Assembly (NCBI GenBank): GCA_030425395.1
Contig: JAUIAS010000033.1
Location: 1-34,616, forward strand
Direction: 5' to 3'
Source of the DNA: Alphaproteobacteria bacterium
Lineage (GTDB): Bacteria > Pseudomonadota > Alphaproteobacteria > Rhodobacterales > Rhodobacteraceae
DNA: 34,616 nt
In this document: piece after piece, positions 21,757-29,768 of the stretch
How the letters are laid out: the number at the start of each line of letters is the position of its first letter
Numbering within the stretch: position 1 is the stretch's first letter
Position numbers and translations under genes: made by a program
Notes under the pieces: model-generated
Database searches by the model: none
What the model saw: the letters and a program-made list of their open reading frames with translations, nothing else
What the model was told of the DNA's origin: nothing

Positions 21757-22842
21757 TCAGCCGCCCAGAACGCGCACGCGCTGTTCGACATAATAGCCGT
21801 CCGACTTCTGAATCCACGCCGCCGAGTTGGCCAACGAAGCTTCGAAGGAGGTGCGGATCTTGGCAAACAGTTCGTCGCCCATGTTTTCGTCCATGACTTC
21901 GGCAGAAGCCCGGCCAAACGCATCCCACACATCGTCGGAGAATTGCAGCGTCTTCACGCCCTGTGCCTGCAGACGGGCCAGCGCGGCACCGTTGTTGGCC
22001 AGAGTTTCGGACAGCTGGAAGTGCGTTGTCGCCATGGAGGCGTAGCGCAGGATCGCCTTGTGCTGGTCGCTCAGCTCGTTCCAGACGTCAAGGTTGACGT
22101 TTGCCGACAGCGCCGAACCCGGCTCGTGGAAACCAGCGGTGTAGTAGACCTTGGCCACTTCCTGGAAACCGGCGCGTTCGTCAGCCATGGGGCCAACCCA
22201 CTCCAGACCGTCCAGAGCACCGGAGGACAGCGCCTGATACAGTTCGCCGCCGGGGATGTTCTGCACGGAGGCACCCAGCTTGCCCAGCACCTTGCCGCCC
22301 AGACCGGGCATACGGAACTTGAGGCCGTTGAAGTCGTTAGCCGAGTTGATCTCGTTGCGGAACCAGCCGCCGGACTGCGACCCGGAGTTACCGGCCAGCA
22401 GGCCTTTTAGGTTGAAGATCGAGCCCAGCTCGTCGTGCAGCTCTTCGCCGCCGCCGTGGTAGTACCAGTTGGTCACTTCCTGCGCGGTGCCGCCGAATGG
22501 CACGGCGGTGAAGTAGGCATAGCCCGGATGCTGACCGATAAAGTAGTAGTCCGCCGAGTGATACATGTCCGCCTGCCCCGAGGACACGGCGTCAAACACT
22601 TCAAGCGCACCAACCAGTTCGCCCGGTGCCTTCTTTTCGATGACGAGGCTGCCATCGGACATCTCGCGCACCATGTTTTCCAGATACGTCGCCGCATCGT
22701 CGAGAACGGCAAAGCCGCGTGGCCACGACGTCACCATGGTCAGGGTGCGCGTGCTTTGTGCCAGTGCCGGTGCCGCCAGCGATGTCGCGGCTGCGGCTGT
22801 TCCGCCCAGAGCGGTATTCTTTAGAAATGAACGACGGTCCAT
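21757..22842 (-). CDS. TRAP substrate-binding protein, TakP type
   Basis: This 361-residue periplasmic binding protein has a twin-arginine signal (MDRRSFLKNTALGG, cleavage after APALAQ near residue 29), so it is probably exported folded via Tat. DctP-family features include the ligand Arg in LKFRMPG (Arg177) and GALDGLEWVGP with Glu214-Trp215, which in the 2-oxoacid binder TakP coordinate metal and carboxylate. That points to 2-oxo or 2-hydroxy monocarboxylates such as pyruvate or lactate; the exact ligand is inferred. GGGAGGAG precedes the ATG. First gene of the operon, divergent from the histidine kinase gene. Confidence 0.9.
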   Translation of the reverse strand: MDRRSFLKNTALGGTAAAATSLAAPALAQSTRTLTMVTSWPRGFAVLDDAATYLENMVREMSDGSLVIEKKAPGELVGALEVFDAVSSGQADMYHSADYYFIGQHPGYAYFTAVPFGGTAQEVTNWYYHGGGEELHDELGSIFNLKGLLAGNSGSQSGGWFRNEINSANDFNGLKFRMPGLGGKVLGKLGASVQNIPGGELYQALSSGALDGLEWVGPMADERAGFQEVAKVYYTAGFHEPGSALSANVNLDVWNELSDQHKAILRYASMATTHFQLSETLANNGAALARLQAQGVKTLQFSDDVWDAFGRASAEVMDENMGDELFAKIRTSFEASLANSAAWIQKSDGYYVEQRVRVLGG

Positions 22843-22933
22843 TGAGTTACTCCTCCCGTGAAGCTGCCCCGCAAGTGGTGCGAAGCGGATCGTTACAGTG
22901 GCGCCACCCTAACAATGCAATGCCGTAATGGAA

Positions 22934-22956
22934 TACCTACAACTACGTAGGCGGTA
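22934..22956. promoter_or_regulatory. Candidate operator between TRAP operon and kinase gene
   Basis: TACCTAC (22934-22940) and GTAGG.GGTA (22947-22956) form an imperfect inverted repeat, and inside it CTACGTAG (22943-22950) is a perfect 8-bp palindrome. It lies 91-114 bp upstream of the binding-protein gene, roughly 20-40 bp beyond a promoter-like pair on the minus strand (TTGCAT at 22920, TGTAAC 17 bp on). It is a plausible activator site for the NarL-type regulator encoded at 24605. The rest of the 260-bp gap shows an AT-rich run at 22955-22975. Confidence 0.45.
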
Positions 22957-23102
22957 TATTTTTTTAACCAATTGCCGGATTTCCACCGACGACAACCGCA
23001 GCCTTTTACCTGTTTATGGCCTGTCTCGCCCTGCAAAACCGGCCAATTCCGTCAAAATCGTCCCGATTTGCCTTGGGGCATCGGTTTGGTGTTTGACTGC
23101 AC

Positions 23103-24608
23103 ATGCAAACTCAACAACGATTCGCCATGCCGCTGCTGACCCGCCCGTTCCGGTTCGACTATGCCCAGAAGCTGTCGCTTCTGGCGACTGTGCCATTGAT
23201 CGTGGCGGTGTCCGCGATTGCGGTTCTGGTGGCGGTCCAGTCGCGCAACCTCGCGGAACGCGAGATCAAGGCCCTTGAACACCAGTTGCTCGAAGCCAAG
23301 AAGGACGAATTGCGCAACTATGTCACCCAGGCGCGCAACGGCTTCTACTTTATTTATGGCTCTGCCGCTCCCGACGATCAGGAGGCCAAAGATCAAGTCG
23401 CCCAGATCCTCTCTGCGATGATCTACGGCGAAGAAGGGTTCTTCTTTGTCTATGAATATGACGGCACCAATCTGGTCAGCCCGCGTCAGACAGGGATGAT
23501 CAACCGCAATTGGGCCGGGCTGACCGACAGCGCCGGAACGCCCGTTGTCGATGAACTGATCCGGCTCGCCCGCGAAGGGGCTGGCTATCACACCTTCTTG
23601 TGGCCCAAGCCTTCTACAGGGGAAGAAGCGCTCATGGTGGCCTATGTGACCGGCTTCCAAAGCTGGCGTTGGGCCGTCGGCACCGGCGTTTTCATCGACG
23701 ACGTTCTGGCCTCAGTCGCTGCCTCCCGCGCCGAGGTGGAAACCCGCGTGCGCCGAACCTTTCTCTATATCGGGGGCATCACCCTGATGGCGCTGGCCTT
23801 TGTCTTTGGTTCGGGGCTCGTGTTGAACGTGCGCGAACGCAGATTGGCGGACGCCAAGCTCAAACGTCTGACCCAGCGCGTGTTTGACGCACAGGAAGAA
23901 GAGCGCGGCCGCGTCGCGCGCGAATTGCACGACGGCATCAGTCAGATCCTCGTGGGCATCCGATATGCGATCGATACTGCCCGCCGCAAACTCGAACGGC
24001 AGGACGATACCGCGCGGGCTTCTCTTGATCGTGGGGCCGATGCGCTGCGTCTTGCGATCAGCGAAGTCCGACGGATCAGCCGCGACCTGCGCCCCGGCGT
24101 TCTTGACGATCTCGGGCTTGGTCCCGCGATCCGCGCCCTGTGCGAGGACTTCACCGAACGCACCGGCATCGAAACGGATTTCTCGACCGTTGTCTTCCGA
24201 AACCGGCTGGACCAGAACGCCAAGATCGCCCTCTACCGCATCGCGCAGGAGGCGCTCACAAATATTGAACGCCACGCCGGTGCAACCCAGGTCAGGGTCG
24301 ACCTGCGCGGCCACAAGACCGGGGCGACCCTGTGGATCATGGACAATGGGCGCGGGCTTGCGATGCCACGCGACGCCGCCCGCGCGTCCTCCGGGCTGGG
24401 CCTGCGCAACATGCAGGAACGTATCGAACAGCTCGACGGCAGCCTCATCCTGCGCACACCCCGTGCCGCCGAAGGCCCACACGGCACCGTCATCGAAGCA
24501 CATGTGCCCCTCACGCACCTGCTTTCCCCCGCCGACGACACCCCGCCCCCGGACCCGTCGCAAGACACCTCGCAAAACACCCGCCGCGAAAAGGACCCCG
24601 CCGCATGA
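23103..24608 (+). CDS. Sensor histidine kinase with periplasmic Cache domain
   Basis: This 501-residue membrane kinase has a first membrane helix at about 24-46, a periplasmic Cache-type sensor at about 48-205 (the GEEGFFFVYEYDG and WAVGTGVFIDDV motifs are typical of the single Cache family), a second helix at about 218-240, a HisKA_3 dimerisation domain with phospho-acceptor His276 in RELHDGISQ, and an ATPase domain with EALTNIERHA (Asn387), DNGRGL and GLGLRNM. It belongs to the NarX/DegS-like group that pairs with NarL-type regulators. The C-terminal 35 residues are Pro/Asp-rich. Start ATG 23103 lacks a clear ribosome binding site; ATG 23127 is an alternative. The stop overlaps the regulator start (ATGA). 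It is divergent from the TRAP operon and is a likely sensor of its substrate. Confidence 0.9.
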   Translation: MQTQQRFAMPLLTRPFRFDYAQKLSLLATVPLIVAVSAIAVLVAVQSRNLAEREIKALEHQLLEAKKDELRNYVTQARNGFYFIYGSAAPDDQEAKDQVAQILSAMIYGEEGFFFVYEYDGTNLVSPRQTGMINRNWAGLTDSAGTPVVDELIRLAREGAGYHTFLWPKPSTGEEALMVAYVTGFQSWRWAVGTGVFIDDVLASVAASRAEVETRVRRTFLYIGGITLMALAFVFGSGLVLNVRERRLADAKLKRLTQRVFDAQEEERGRVARELHDGISQILVGIRYAIDTARRKLERQDDTARASLDRGADALRLAISEVRRISRDLRPGVLDDLGLGPAIRALCEDFTERTGIETDFSTVVFRNRLDQNAKIALYRIAQEALTNIERHAGATQVRVDLRGHKTGATLWIMDNGRGLAMPRDAARASSGLGLRNMQERIEQLDGSLILRTPRAAEGPHGTVIEAHVPLTHLLSPADDTPPPDPSQDTSQNTRREKDPAA

Positions 24609-25276
24609 CGGAAAAGCCCATGACGGAGAAACCACAGCCCATCCGCGTGCTGATCGTGGATGATCACCCCATGGTCGCCGAAGGCATCGAATCCATTCTC
24701 GAATCCTATCCCGACATTGCCGTGGTCGGCATCGCGGGCAATGGGCGCGACGCGCTTGACATGGCCGCCAGACTCGCCCCGGACGTGGTGCTCATGGATC
24801 TGAACATGCCCGGAATGGGCGGCCTGACAGCCACCGAAATCCTGCTCGAACGGTTCCCTGCCACCAAGGTTCTGATCCTGTCGATGCACGATACGCCGGA
24901 ATATATTTCAACCGCGCTCGATCACGGGGCAATGGGCTATGTGCTCAAGGACGTGCCCACCGACGAAATCCGCCTTGCCATCGACGCCGTGATGCGCGGG
25001 CAGCGTTACCTGTGCACCGGAGCCAAGGGCTCGCTCGCTCCCAAGACTTCCCACGACGGGCGCGAGGCGCTCACTGGTCGCGAACAGACGATCCTGTTGC
25101 AACTGGCGCAGGGAAAATCCAACAAGGCCGTCGCCCAGTCGCTGGATATCTCGGTGCGCACCGTGGAAACCCACCGCAAGAACATCAAACGCAAACTGGG
25201 CATTTCCTCTACCGCCGGGTTGACGCGTTACGCGCTTGAACACGGAGTGCTGCAAGGCACGGGTGCCAGTTTCTGA
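24605..25276 (+). CDS. NarL/FixJ-type response regulator
   Basis: This 223-residue regulator has a receiver domain at about 13-128 with the acidic pair Asp19/Asp20, phospho-acceptor Asp65 in VVLMDLNMPG, and Lys115 in YVLKDVP. A LuxR-type helix-turn-helix follows at about 155-215 (LTGREQTILLQLAQGKSNKAVAQSLDISVRTVETHRKNI). It is coupled to the kinase gene by a 4-base overlap. It probably activates the divergent TRAP operon when the kinase senses carboxylate, and the palindromic region at 22934-22956 is the natural binding candidate. The dispersed hairpin element at 25331-25380 lies 55 bp past its stop and may terminate it. Confidence 0.92.
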   Translation: MTEKPMTEKPQPIRVLIVDDHPMVAEGIESILESYPDIAVVGIAGNGRDALDMAARLAPDVVLMDLNMPGMGGLTATEILLERFPATKVLILSMHDTPEYISTALDHGAMGYVLKDVPTDEIRLAIDAVMRGQRYLCTGAKGSLAPKTSHDGREALTGREQTILLQLAQGKSNKAVAQSLDISVRTVETHRKNIKRKLGISSTAGLTRYALEHGVLQGTGASF

Positions 25277-25330
25277 GCCTTGAGCGCGCCCTGAGAACCA
25301 AAATCGCGCCCCGCGCCTTCTTCTGGCCCG

Positions 25331-25380
25331 AAATACTCCGGGGGGAGGCGCGCAAAGCGCGACGGGGGGCAGCGCCCCCC
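25331..25380. repeat. GC-rich dispersed hairpin element, copy 2
   Basis: It starts AAATACTCCGGGGGG, has a small GCGCG.CAAA.GCGC hairpin in the middle, and ends with a perfect stem GGGGGGC (25364-25370) and GCCCCCC (25374-25380) followed by TCTTTCG. It resembles copy 1 at 18151-18185. Between this element and the ilv promoter (25381-25515) nothing coding is seen. Confidence 0.6.
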
Positions 25381-25515
25381 TCTTTCGCGCGGACCTTGCG
25401 AAAACGACCCGCTTTTAACAGCCGAATTTTCATCTTGATGCGCGCGGCCCCGCATTTACGCAACAAGTGGAAAGAAAAACCGACCCGTGCGACACTTTTT
25501 TCGCCGCTTTGGCGG

Positions 25516-25544
25516 TTGACGCCCTGTTTCGGTGCGCATAATGT
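25516..25544 (+). promoter_or_regulatory. Promoter of the ilv leader and ilvBN
   Basis: TTGACG (25516-25521), a 17-bp spacer and TAATGT (25539-25544) make a good sigma70-type promoter. Transcription would start near 25551, about 25 bases before the leader-peptide start. Confidence 0.65.
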
Positions 25545-25574
25545 CCCGATCAATCGAAAGCAGGGGTATCAACC

Positions 25575-25622
25575 GTGACCACTCTAATCGTAGTCGTAGG
25601 AAACAAGCGCATGGGCCGGTAA
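25575..25622 (+). CDS. ilv leader peptide (attenuator ORF)
   Basis: GTG 25575 is preceded by CAGGGG, a usable ribosome binding site, and opens a 15-codon frame: MTTLIVVVGNKRMGR. The run Leu-Ile-Val-Val-Val contains all three branched-chain amino acids, made by the pathway that acetolactate synthase starts. The Leu codon is CTA and two of three Val codons are GTA, which are rare in this GC-rich genome and would make ribosome stalling more sensitive. The frame stops 18 bases before an antiterminator arm. Translation and regulation are inferred from the classic ilv leader logic; the arrangement is clear in the sequence. Confidence 0.85.
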   Translation: MTTLIVVVGNKRMGR

Positions 25623-25676
25623 CGGACGTCCATATGACACCCCATGCGCCTCCGAAAATTCGGGGGCTTTTTTTTT
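25607..25676 (+). promoter_or_regulatory. Transcription attenuator: antiterminator and terminator
   Basis: Terminator: GCCTCCGA (25648-25655) pairs with TCGGGGGC (25660-25667) and is followed by nine Ts (25668-25676). Competing pairing: GCGCATGGG (25607-25615), inside the end of the leader frame, is perfectly complementary to CCCATGCGC (25641-25649), whose end overlaps the terminator stem; GGA (25599-25601) could extend this to TCC (25651-25653). A ribosome stalled at the Ile/Val codons leaves 25607-25615 free and favours readthrough. A ribosome reaching the stop codon covers it and allows termination. Confidence 0.85.
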
Positions 25677-25754
25677 GGCACACACGCTTTTGACACCGCC
25701 GCTTTTTGGCACCCACAATTGAACGACCCGCATGTCGCAATCGGAGCAAGACAG

Positions 25755-27509
25755 ATGAGCAAGGAAATGACCGGCGCAAAAATGGTGGTCCAGGCCCTCA
25801 AGGATCAGGGCGTGGATACGGTATTCGGCTACCCCGGTGGTGCGGTCCTTCCGATCTATGACGAAGTATTCCAGCAAAACGATATCCGCCACATTCTGGT
25901 GCGCCACGAACAGGGCGCTGTGCATGCCGCCGAAGGCTATGCACGTTCGACCGGCAAACCCGGTGTGGCACTGGTGACATCCGGTCCCGGTGCCACCAAC
26001 GCGGTGACCGGCCTGACGGATGCGCTGATGGATTCGATCCCGATCATCGTTCTCACCGGCCAGGTGCCCACCTTCATGATCGGCTCCGACGCCTTTCAGG
26101 AGGCCGATACCGTCGGCATCACCCGCCCCTGCACCAAGCATAACTGGCTGGTCAAGGAAACCGACGCCTTGTCGGGGATCATGCACGAAGCGTTCCACGT
26201 CGCGACCTCGGGCCGCCCCGGCCCTGTGCTGGTCGACATCCCCAAGGACGTTCAGTTCGCGACCGGCAAATATACCGGCCCCAAGGCAATGCAGTCCCAT
26301 TACCAACCACAGGTCAAAGGCGATCTTGAAGAGATTACCGAACTGGTCGCCGCCATGGAAAAGGCCAAGCGCCCGGTGTTCTATACCGGTGGTGGCGTGA
26401 TCAATTCCGGCCCCGCGGCCAGCCAGCTGTTGCGCGAACTGGTGGATGCCACAGGCTTCCCGATCACCTCGACCCTGATGGGATTGGGCGCGTATCCCGC
26501 ATCGGGCAAGAACTGGCTTGGGATGCTGGGCATGCACGGTCTCTACGAGGCCAACCTCGCCATGCATGACTGCGATCTGATGATCAACATCGGCGCGCGC
26601 TTCGATGACCGCATCACCGGCCGCATCGACGCCTTCAGCCCCAAATCGACCAAGGCCCATATTGATATCGATCCTTCGTCGATCAACAAGGTGGTCAAGA
26701 CCGATATCCCGATCGTTGGGGACGTCGCGCATGTCCTTGAGGATATCCTCAAGGTCTGGAAATCCCGCGGGCGCAAGACCAACGCAGACGCGGTGGCCAA
26801 GTGGCACGGCCAGATCAACGAATGGCGCAAGGTCAACTGCCTTGCCTATACCAACAGCGAAACCACCATCAAACCGCAATACGCCCTGCAACGGCTCGAA
26901 GAACTGACCCGCGATCACCCCTCGCGCTATATCTGCACCGAGGTGGGCCAGCACCAGATGTGGGCCGCGCAATACCTTGGCTTTGAAGACCCCAATCGCT
27001 GGATGACATCCGGCGGGCTGGGCACCATGGGCTATGGCACGCCCGCCTCGATCGGCGTTCAGATCGCCCACCCCGACGCCCTGGTCATCAACGTGGCCGG
27101 TGAAGCGTCATGGCTGATGAACATGCAGGAAATGGGCACCGCCGTGCAATACCGCGCTCCGGTCAAGCAATTCATTCTCAACAACGAACGGCTTGGCATG
27201 GTCCGCCAGTGGCAGGAATTGCTTCATGGCGAACGGTATTCCAACTCCTGGTCCGAGGCGCTGCCCGATTTCGTCAAGCTCGCCGAGGCATTCGGTGCCA
27301 AGGGGATCTATTGCGACAATCCCGCCGATCTTGATGACGCGATCCGCGAAATGCTCGCCTATGACGGGCCGGTGATCTTCGATTGCGTGGTGGAAAAGCA
27401 CGAAAACTGCTTCCCCATGATCCCGTCGGGCAAGGCTCACAACGAAATGCTTCTGGGCGAAGCTGAAACACAGGGCGTGATTGATGCCAAGGGATCGGTG
27501 CTGGTCTGA
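25755..27509 (+). CDS. ilvB: Acetolactate synthase large (catalytic) subunit
   Basis: This 584-residue thiamine diphosphate enzyme condenses two pyruvates to acetolactate, or pyruvate and 2-oxobutyrate to acetohydroxybutyrate, the first common step of Val/Leu/Ile synthesis. Visible features are the catalytic Glu52 in RHEQGAVHAAEGYA, the middle FAD-binding-type domain, and the C-terminal cofactor domain with ILNNERLGMVRQWQELLHGERYS. The cofactor motif usually GDG/GDA reads GEAS (Glu450), a conservative change at the Mg-diphosphate ligand. ATG 25755 follows GGAGCAAG; the longer frame from 25644 reads through the attenuator and is rejected. ilvN follows after 71 bp. Confidence 0.96.
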   Translation: MSKEMTGAKMVVQALKDQGVDTVFGYPGGAVLPIYDEVFQQNDIRHILVRHEQGAVHAAEGYARSTGKPGVALVTSGPGATNAVTGLTDALMDSIPIIVLTGQVPTFMIGSDAFQEADTVGITRPCTKHNWLVKETDALSGIMHEAFHVATSGRPGPVLVDIPKDVQFATGKYTGPKAMQSHYQPQVKGDLEEITELVAAMEKAKRPVFYTGGGVINSGPAASQLLRELVDATGFPITSTLMGLGAYPASGKNWLGMLGMHGLYEANLAMHDCDLMINIGARFDDRITGRIDAFSPKSTKAHIDIDPSSINKVVKTDIPIVGDVAHVLEDILKVWKSRGRKTNADAVAKWHGQINEWRKVNCLAYTNSETTIKPQYALQRLEELTRDHPSRYICTEVGQHQMWAAQYLGFEDPNRWMTSGGLGTMGYGTPASIGVQIAHPDALVINVAGEASWLMNMQEMGTAVQYRAPVKQFILNNERLGMVRQWQELLHGERYSNSWSEALPDFVKLAEAFGAKGIYCDNPADLDDAIREMLAYDGPVIFDCVVEKHENCFPMIPSGKAHNEMLLGEAETQGVIDAKGSVLV

Positions 27510-27580
27510 CAACGCCAGCGCCCCCCCCTTGTCCATCCATTTCCCAGTTTGAACGTCCCTTTGCGACGGAAAGGAACACC

Positions 27581-28141
27581 ATGTCTGCCCTAAAGATCAA
27601 GAAAGGCTCAAACAGCCATTCCGCCTATAACCTGCGCCCCACGTTCTCGGATGTGGTGGAACGCCATACTCTGGCCGTTCTGGTCGAAAACGAACCGGGC
27701 GTGCTGGCCCGCGTGATCGGCCTCTTCTCCGGCCGCGGCTATAATATCGAGAGCCTGACCGTGGCCGAGGTGGACCATACCGGCCATTTGTCGCGCATCA
27801 CGATCGTGACGACCGGCACGCCGCAGGTCATCGTCCAGATCAAGGCCCAGCTGGGCCGGATCGTTTCGGTGCACGAAGTTCACGACCTCACGGTCGAAGG
27901 TGCGTCGGTCGAACGCGAGCTTGCCATCATGAAGGTCGTCGGAACCGGCGACAAACGCGTCGAAGCCCTGCGGCTGGCCGATATCTTCCGCGCCAATGTC
28001 GTGGACAGCACGCTCGAAAGCTTCATCTTTGAAATCACCGGCGCGCCCGAGAAGGTCGATGCCTTTGCCGATCTGATGCGCCCGCTTGGCCTAGTTGAAA
28101 TGGCGCGCACCGGCGTTGCCGCCCTTTTGCGCGGCGACTGA
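27581..28141 (+). CDS. ilvN: Acetolactate synthase small (regulatory) subunit
   Basis: This 186-residue regulatory subunit has an N-terminal ACT domain (HTLAVLVENEPGVLARVIGLFSGRGYNIESLTV, about 29-61) for valine feedback inhibition and a C-terminal ALS_ss_C domain (ELAIMKVVGTGDKRVEALRLADIFRANVVD, about 112-141). It activates and confers feedback control on IlvB. AAAGGAAC lies before ATG 27581. The N-terminal 28 residues, with KIKKGSNSHSAYNLRPTFSDVVE, form the alphaproteobacterial extension. Second gene of the attenuated operon; a hairpin terminator follows. Confidence 0.95.
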   Translation: MSALKIKKGSNSHSAYNLRPTFSDVVERHTLAVLVENEPGVLARVIGLFSGRGYNIESLTVAEVDHTGHLSRITIVTTGTPQVIVQIKAQLGRIVSVHEVHDLTVEGASVERELAIMKVVGTGDKRVEALRLADIFRANVVDSTLESFIFEITGAPEKVDAFADLMRPLGLVEMARTGVAALLRGD

Positions 28142-28172
28142 AATCGCGGATTCAGATCACACGAAACAAGAG

Positions 28173-28201
28173 ACGGGCGGCGGTGGAAAACTGCCGCCCG
28201 T
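28173..28201. terminator. Bidirectional terminator between ilvN and the next gene
   Basis: ACGGGCGGC (28173-28181) and GCCGCCCGT (28193-28201) form a perfect 9-bp stem in the 66 bp between convergent stop codons of ilvN and the gene at 28208-28624. The flanks are not T-rich on either strand, so it may rely on stem strength. Confidence 0.6.
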
Positions 28202-28207
28202 AAACGT

Positions 28208-28624
28208 TCAGACAGCCTCAAGACTTGCCTTGCTGCGCGGTGTTCTTTCCCGTCCCAAACCTTGGGAAATCGGAATGATCTGCGCCGATCGCGGCACCGG
28301 ATTAGGTCGAAGGTAATCGCGCTGACACTCGGCCTGGTCGTCGCAGTTTTCCGCGTCATGGTCCGTGCCCCCAGCATCGCCCGCTTCATCCTTGAGCGTC
28401 GCATCCAGCCCGCTATAGGCGTGCTCTGACACAAGACGCGGATTATGAACGCGGCGCAGATCGCGTTCCGTGGTCATCTCGAAATCGACAAGATCCCCCG
28501 CATCCAGATCTATTTCCCCCAGCAGCGCGGATTCATCGTTGAAATAGGCCAAATCGCCGTGATCCTCGCACCAGATGACGGCTTTTCGTTCCTGTGGATT
28601 GCTCCAGATAACAACTCCCAGCAT
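28208..28624 (-). CDS. Hypothetical acidic protein of Rhodobacteraceae type
   Basis: This 138-residue protein is not a family I can name. The N-terminal 60 residues form a compact domain (MLGVVIWSNPQERKAVIWCEDHGDLAYFNDE, then GDLVDFEMTTERDLRRVHNPRLV), with a beta-strand pattern reminiscent of small RNA- or cold-shock-like barrels; this likeness is weak. The middle is Asp/Glu-rich and probably disordered (DEAGDAGGTDHDAENCDDQ). AGGGGA lies before ATG 28624. It is divergent from the XRE regulator and convergent with ilvN. A wider open frame upstream to 28720 is not used. Confidence 0.65.
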   Translation of the reverse strand: MLGVVIWSNPQERKAVIWCEDHGDLAYFNDESALLGEIDLDAGDLVDFEMTTERDLRRVHNPRLVSEHAYSGLDATLKDEAGDAGGTDHDAENCDDQAECQRDYLRPNPVPRSAQIIPISQGLGRERTPRSKASLEAV

Positions 28625-28753
28625 GATCAGTCCCCTTATTGCCCTGAGGTCAAGTGTGCGAGAAACAGCTGAGTCCAAACATGGTAAACTCTGCACCGAT
28701 TGCTTGCATTTTGTGTCCACAAGGCTAGGGTCGGGTTCATAATCGCGTCAGAC

Positions 28754-28773
28754 GTGACACAAAACAGCGTCAC
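28754..28773. promoter_or_regulatory. Inverted repeat in the divergent promoter region
   Basis: GTGAC (28754-28758) and GTCAC (28769-28773) are inverted around 10 bp, in the 232-bp region between the hypothetical gene and the XRE regulator. It could be an autoregulatory site of the XRE protein. Evidence is weak: short arms and no second copy. Confidence 0.25.
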
Positions 28774-28856
28774 TTTCAAAATTCGCTGGGTCCGATCCGG
28801 TCACAGCGGGGCAATCGAGCCTGAACCAGTCAGAAAAAGATCAAAAATCGCGCCGC

Positions 28857-29654
28857 ATGACCTATTCATCCCGATCCCCGTCAGAAATCCGCAGCATGTT
28901 TGGCCGGAATCTGCGCAGCCTGTCTCAAGACTATCCCTCGATTTCCGAATTATCGCGTCAATTGGGAATCAATCGGACACAGTTCAACCGATACCTGTCG
29001 GGTGAAAGCTTTCCACGCCCCGACGTGCTGGCCCGGATTTGTGCTTTCTTCGGCGTAGACGCGCGGATTCTTCTGGAACCGGTTGAGGTCCTCACCTCGC
29101 GCGCGGACGCCTTGTCGAGCGATTTTCTGGCGGACTTCATCGCTCCGGGCGCGCGGGATGTGCCGGAATCCGATTTCCCCAACGGGTTCTACCGGTTTTC
29201 ACGGCGGTCCTTTGTCAGCGAAACCCAGTTCGTGGTTGGTCTTGTCTATGTATTCCGCCGCGACGGCGTGACCTATATCCGCGGCTTCGAAGCCAAGGAG
29301 GCGATGCGCCAGCAGGGCCTGCCGACCAATCCGCAGGCGCGCGAATTCCGCGGTCTCGTCCTGCGACAGGAAGATGGCATAACCGCGCTGATTTCCCGCC
29401 GAAATACGATGACGTCTTCATTCAACTATCTGGCCCGTGTTCCCTCAATGGAGAACAACTTCTGGGCGGGTTACGTTACCCGCACGGTGCGTGATTCCGG
29501 CGAGGCCAGCCGCGCGGAACGGATGGTCTATGAACATCTCGGGTCGCGTAGCAAAGAGGTGTTCGACGCCGCGCGTGGTGTCGGGCTGATCCCGGAAGAT
29601 GCACTTTTGCCCTATCACAAGCGCCTGTTGCGGCCCGATCAACCCTTTACCTGA
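28857..29654 (+). CDS. XRE-type transcriptional regulator
   Basis: This 265-residue protein has an N-terminal XRE helix-turn-helix (about 10-68: FGRNLRSLSQDYPSISELSRQLGINRTQFNRYLSGESFPRPDVLARICAFFGVD), with recognition helix NRTQFNRYLSG. The remaining 190 residues are an effector or dimerisation part with no clear domain (GFYRFSRRSFVSETQFVVGLVYVFRRDGVTYIRGFEA and so on). Similar regulators occur across the Rhodobacteraceae. Ligand and targets are unknown; candidates are the Rieske oxygenase genes 114 bp downstream on the same strand or the divergent gene. The start at 28857 has no strong ribosome binding site. Confidence 0.82.
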   Translation: MTYSSRSPSEIRSMFGRNLRSLSQDYPSISELSRQLGINRTQFNRYLSGESFPRPDVLARICAFFGVDARILLEPVEVLTSRADALSSDFLADFIAPGARDVPESDFPNGFYRFSRRSFVSETQFVVGLVYVFRRDGVTYIRGFEAKEAMRQQGLPTNPQAREFRGLVLRQEDGITALISRRNTMTSSFNYLARVPSMENNFWAGYVTRTVRDSGEASRAERMVYEHLGSRSKEVFDAARGVGLIPEDALLPYHKRLLRPDQPFT

Positions 29655-29768
29655 CCGCCTTTGCGCCATCCGCGCGTGTCGCCGGGAGGAAAATCACGTC
29701 GCTATCCGGTCGGACCCGCGCGCCACAGCCTTGTAACATCGGCCCGTAGCCAATGCCGGAGCGCGCCG

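Noticed and set aside
25644-25754. N-terminal extension of IlvB
   Set aside because: It would read through the attenuator terminator and its T run; homology and ribosome binding site support the start at 25755.
25584-27071. Long minus-strand frame over ilvB
   Set aside because: Antisense shadow of a certain gene; it also runs across the attenuator.
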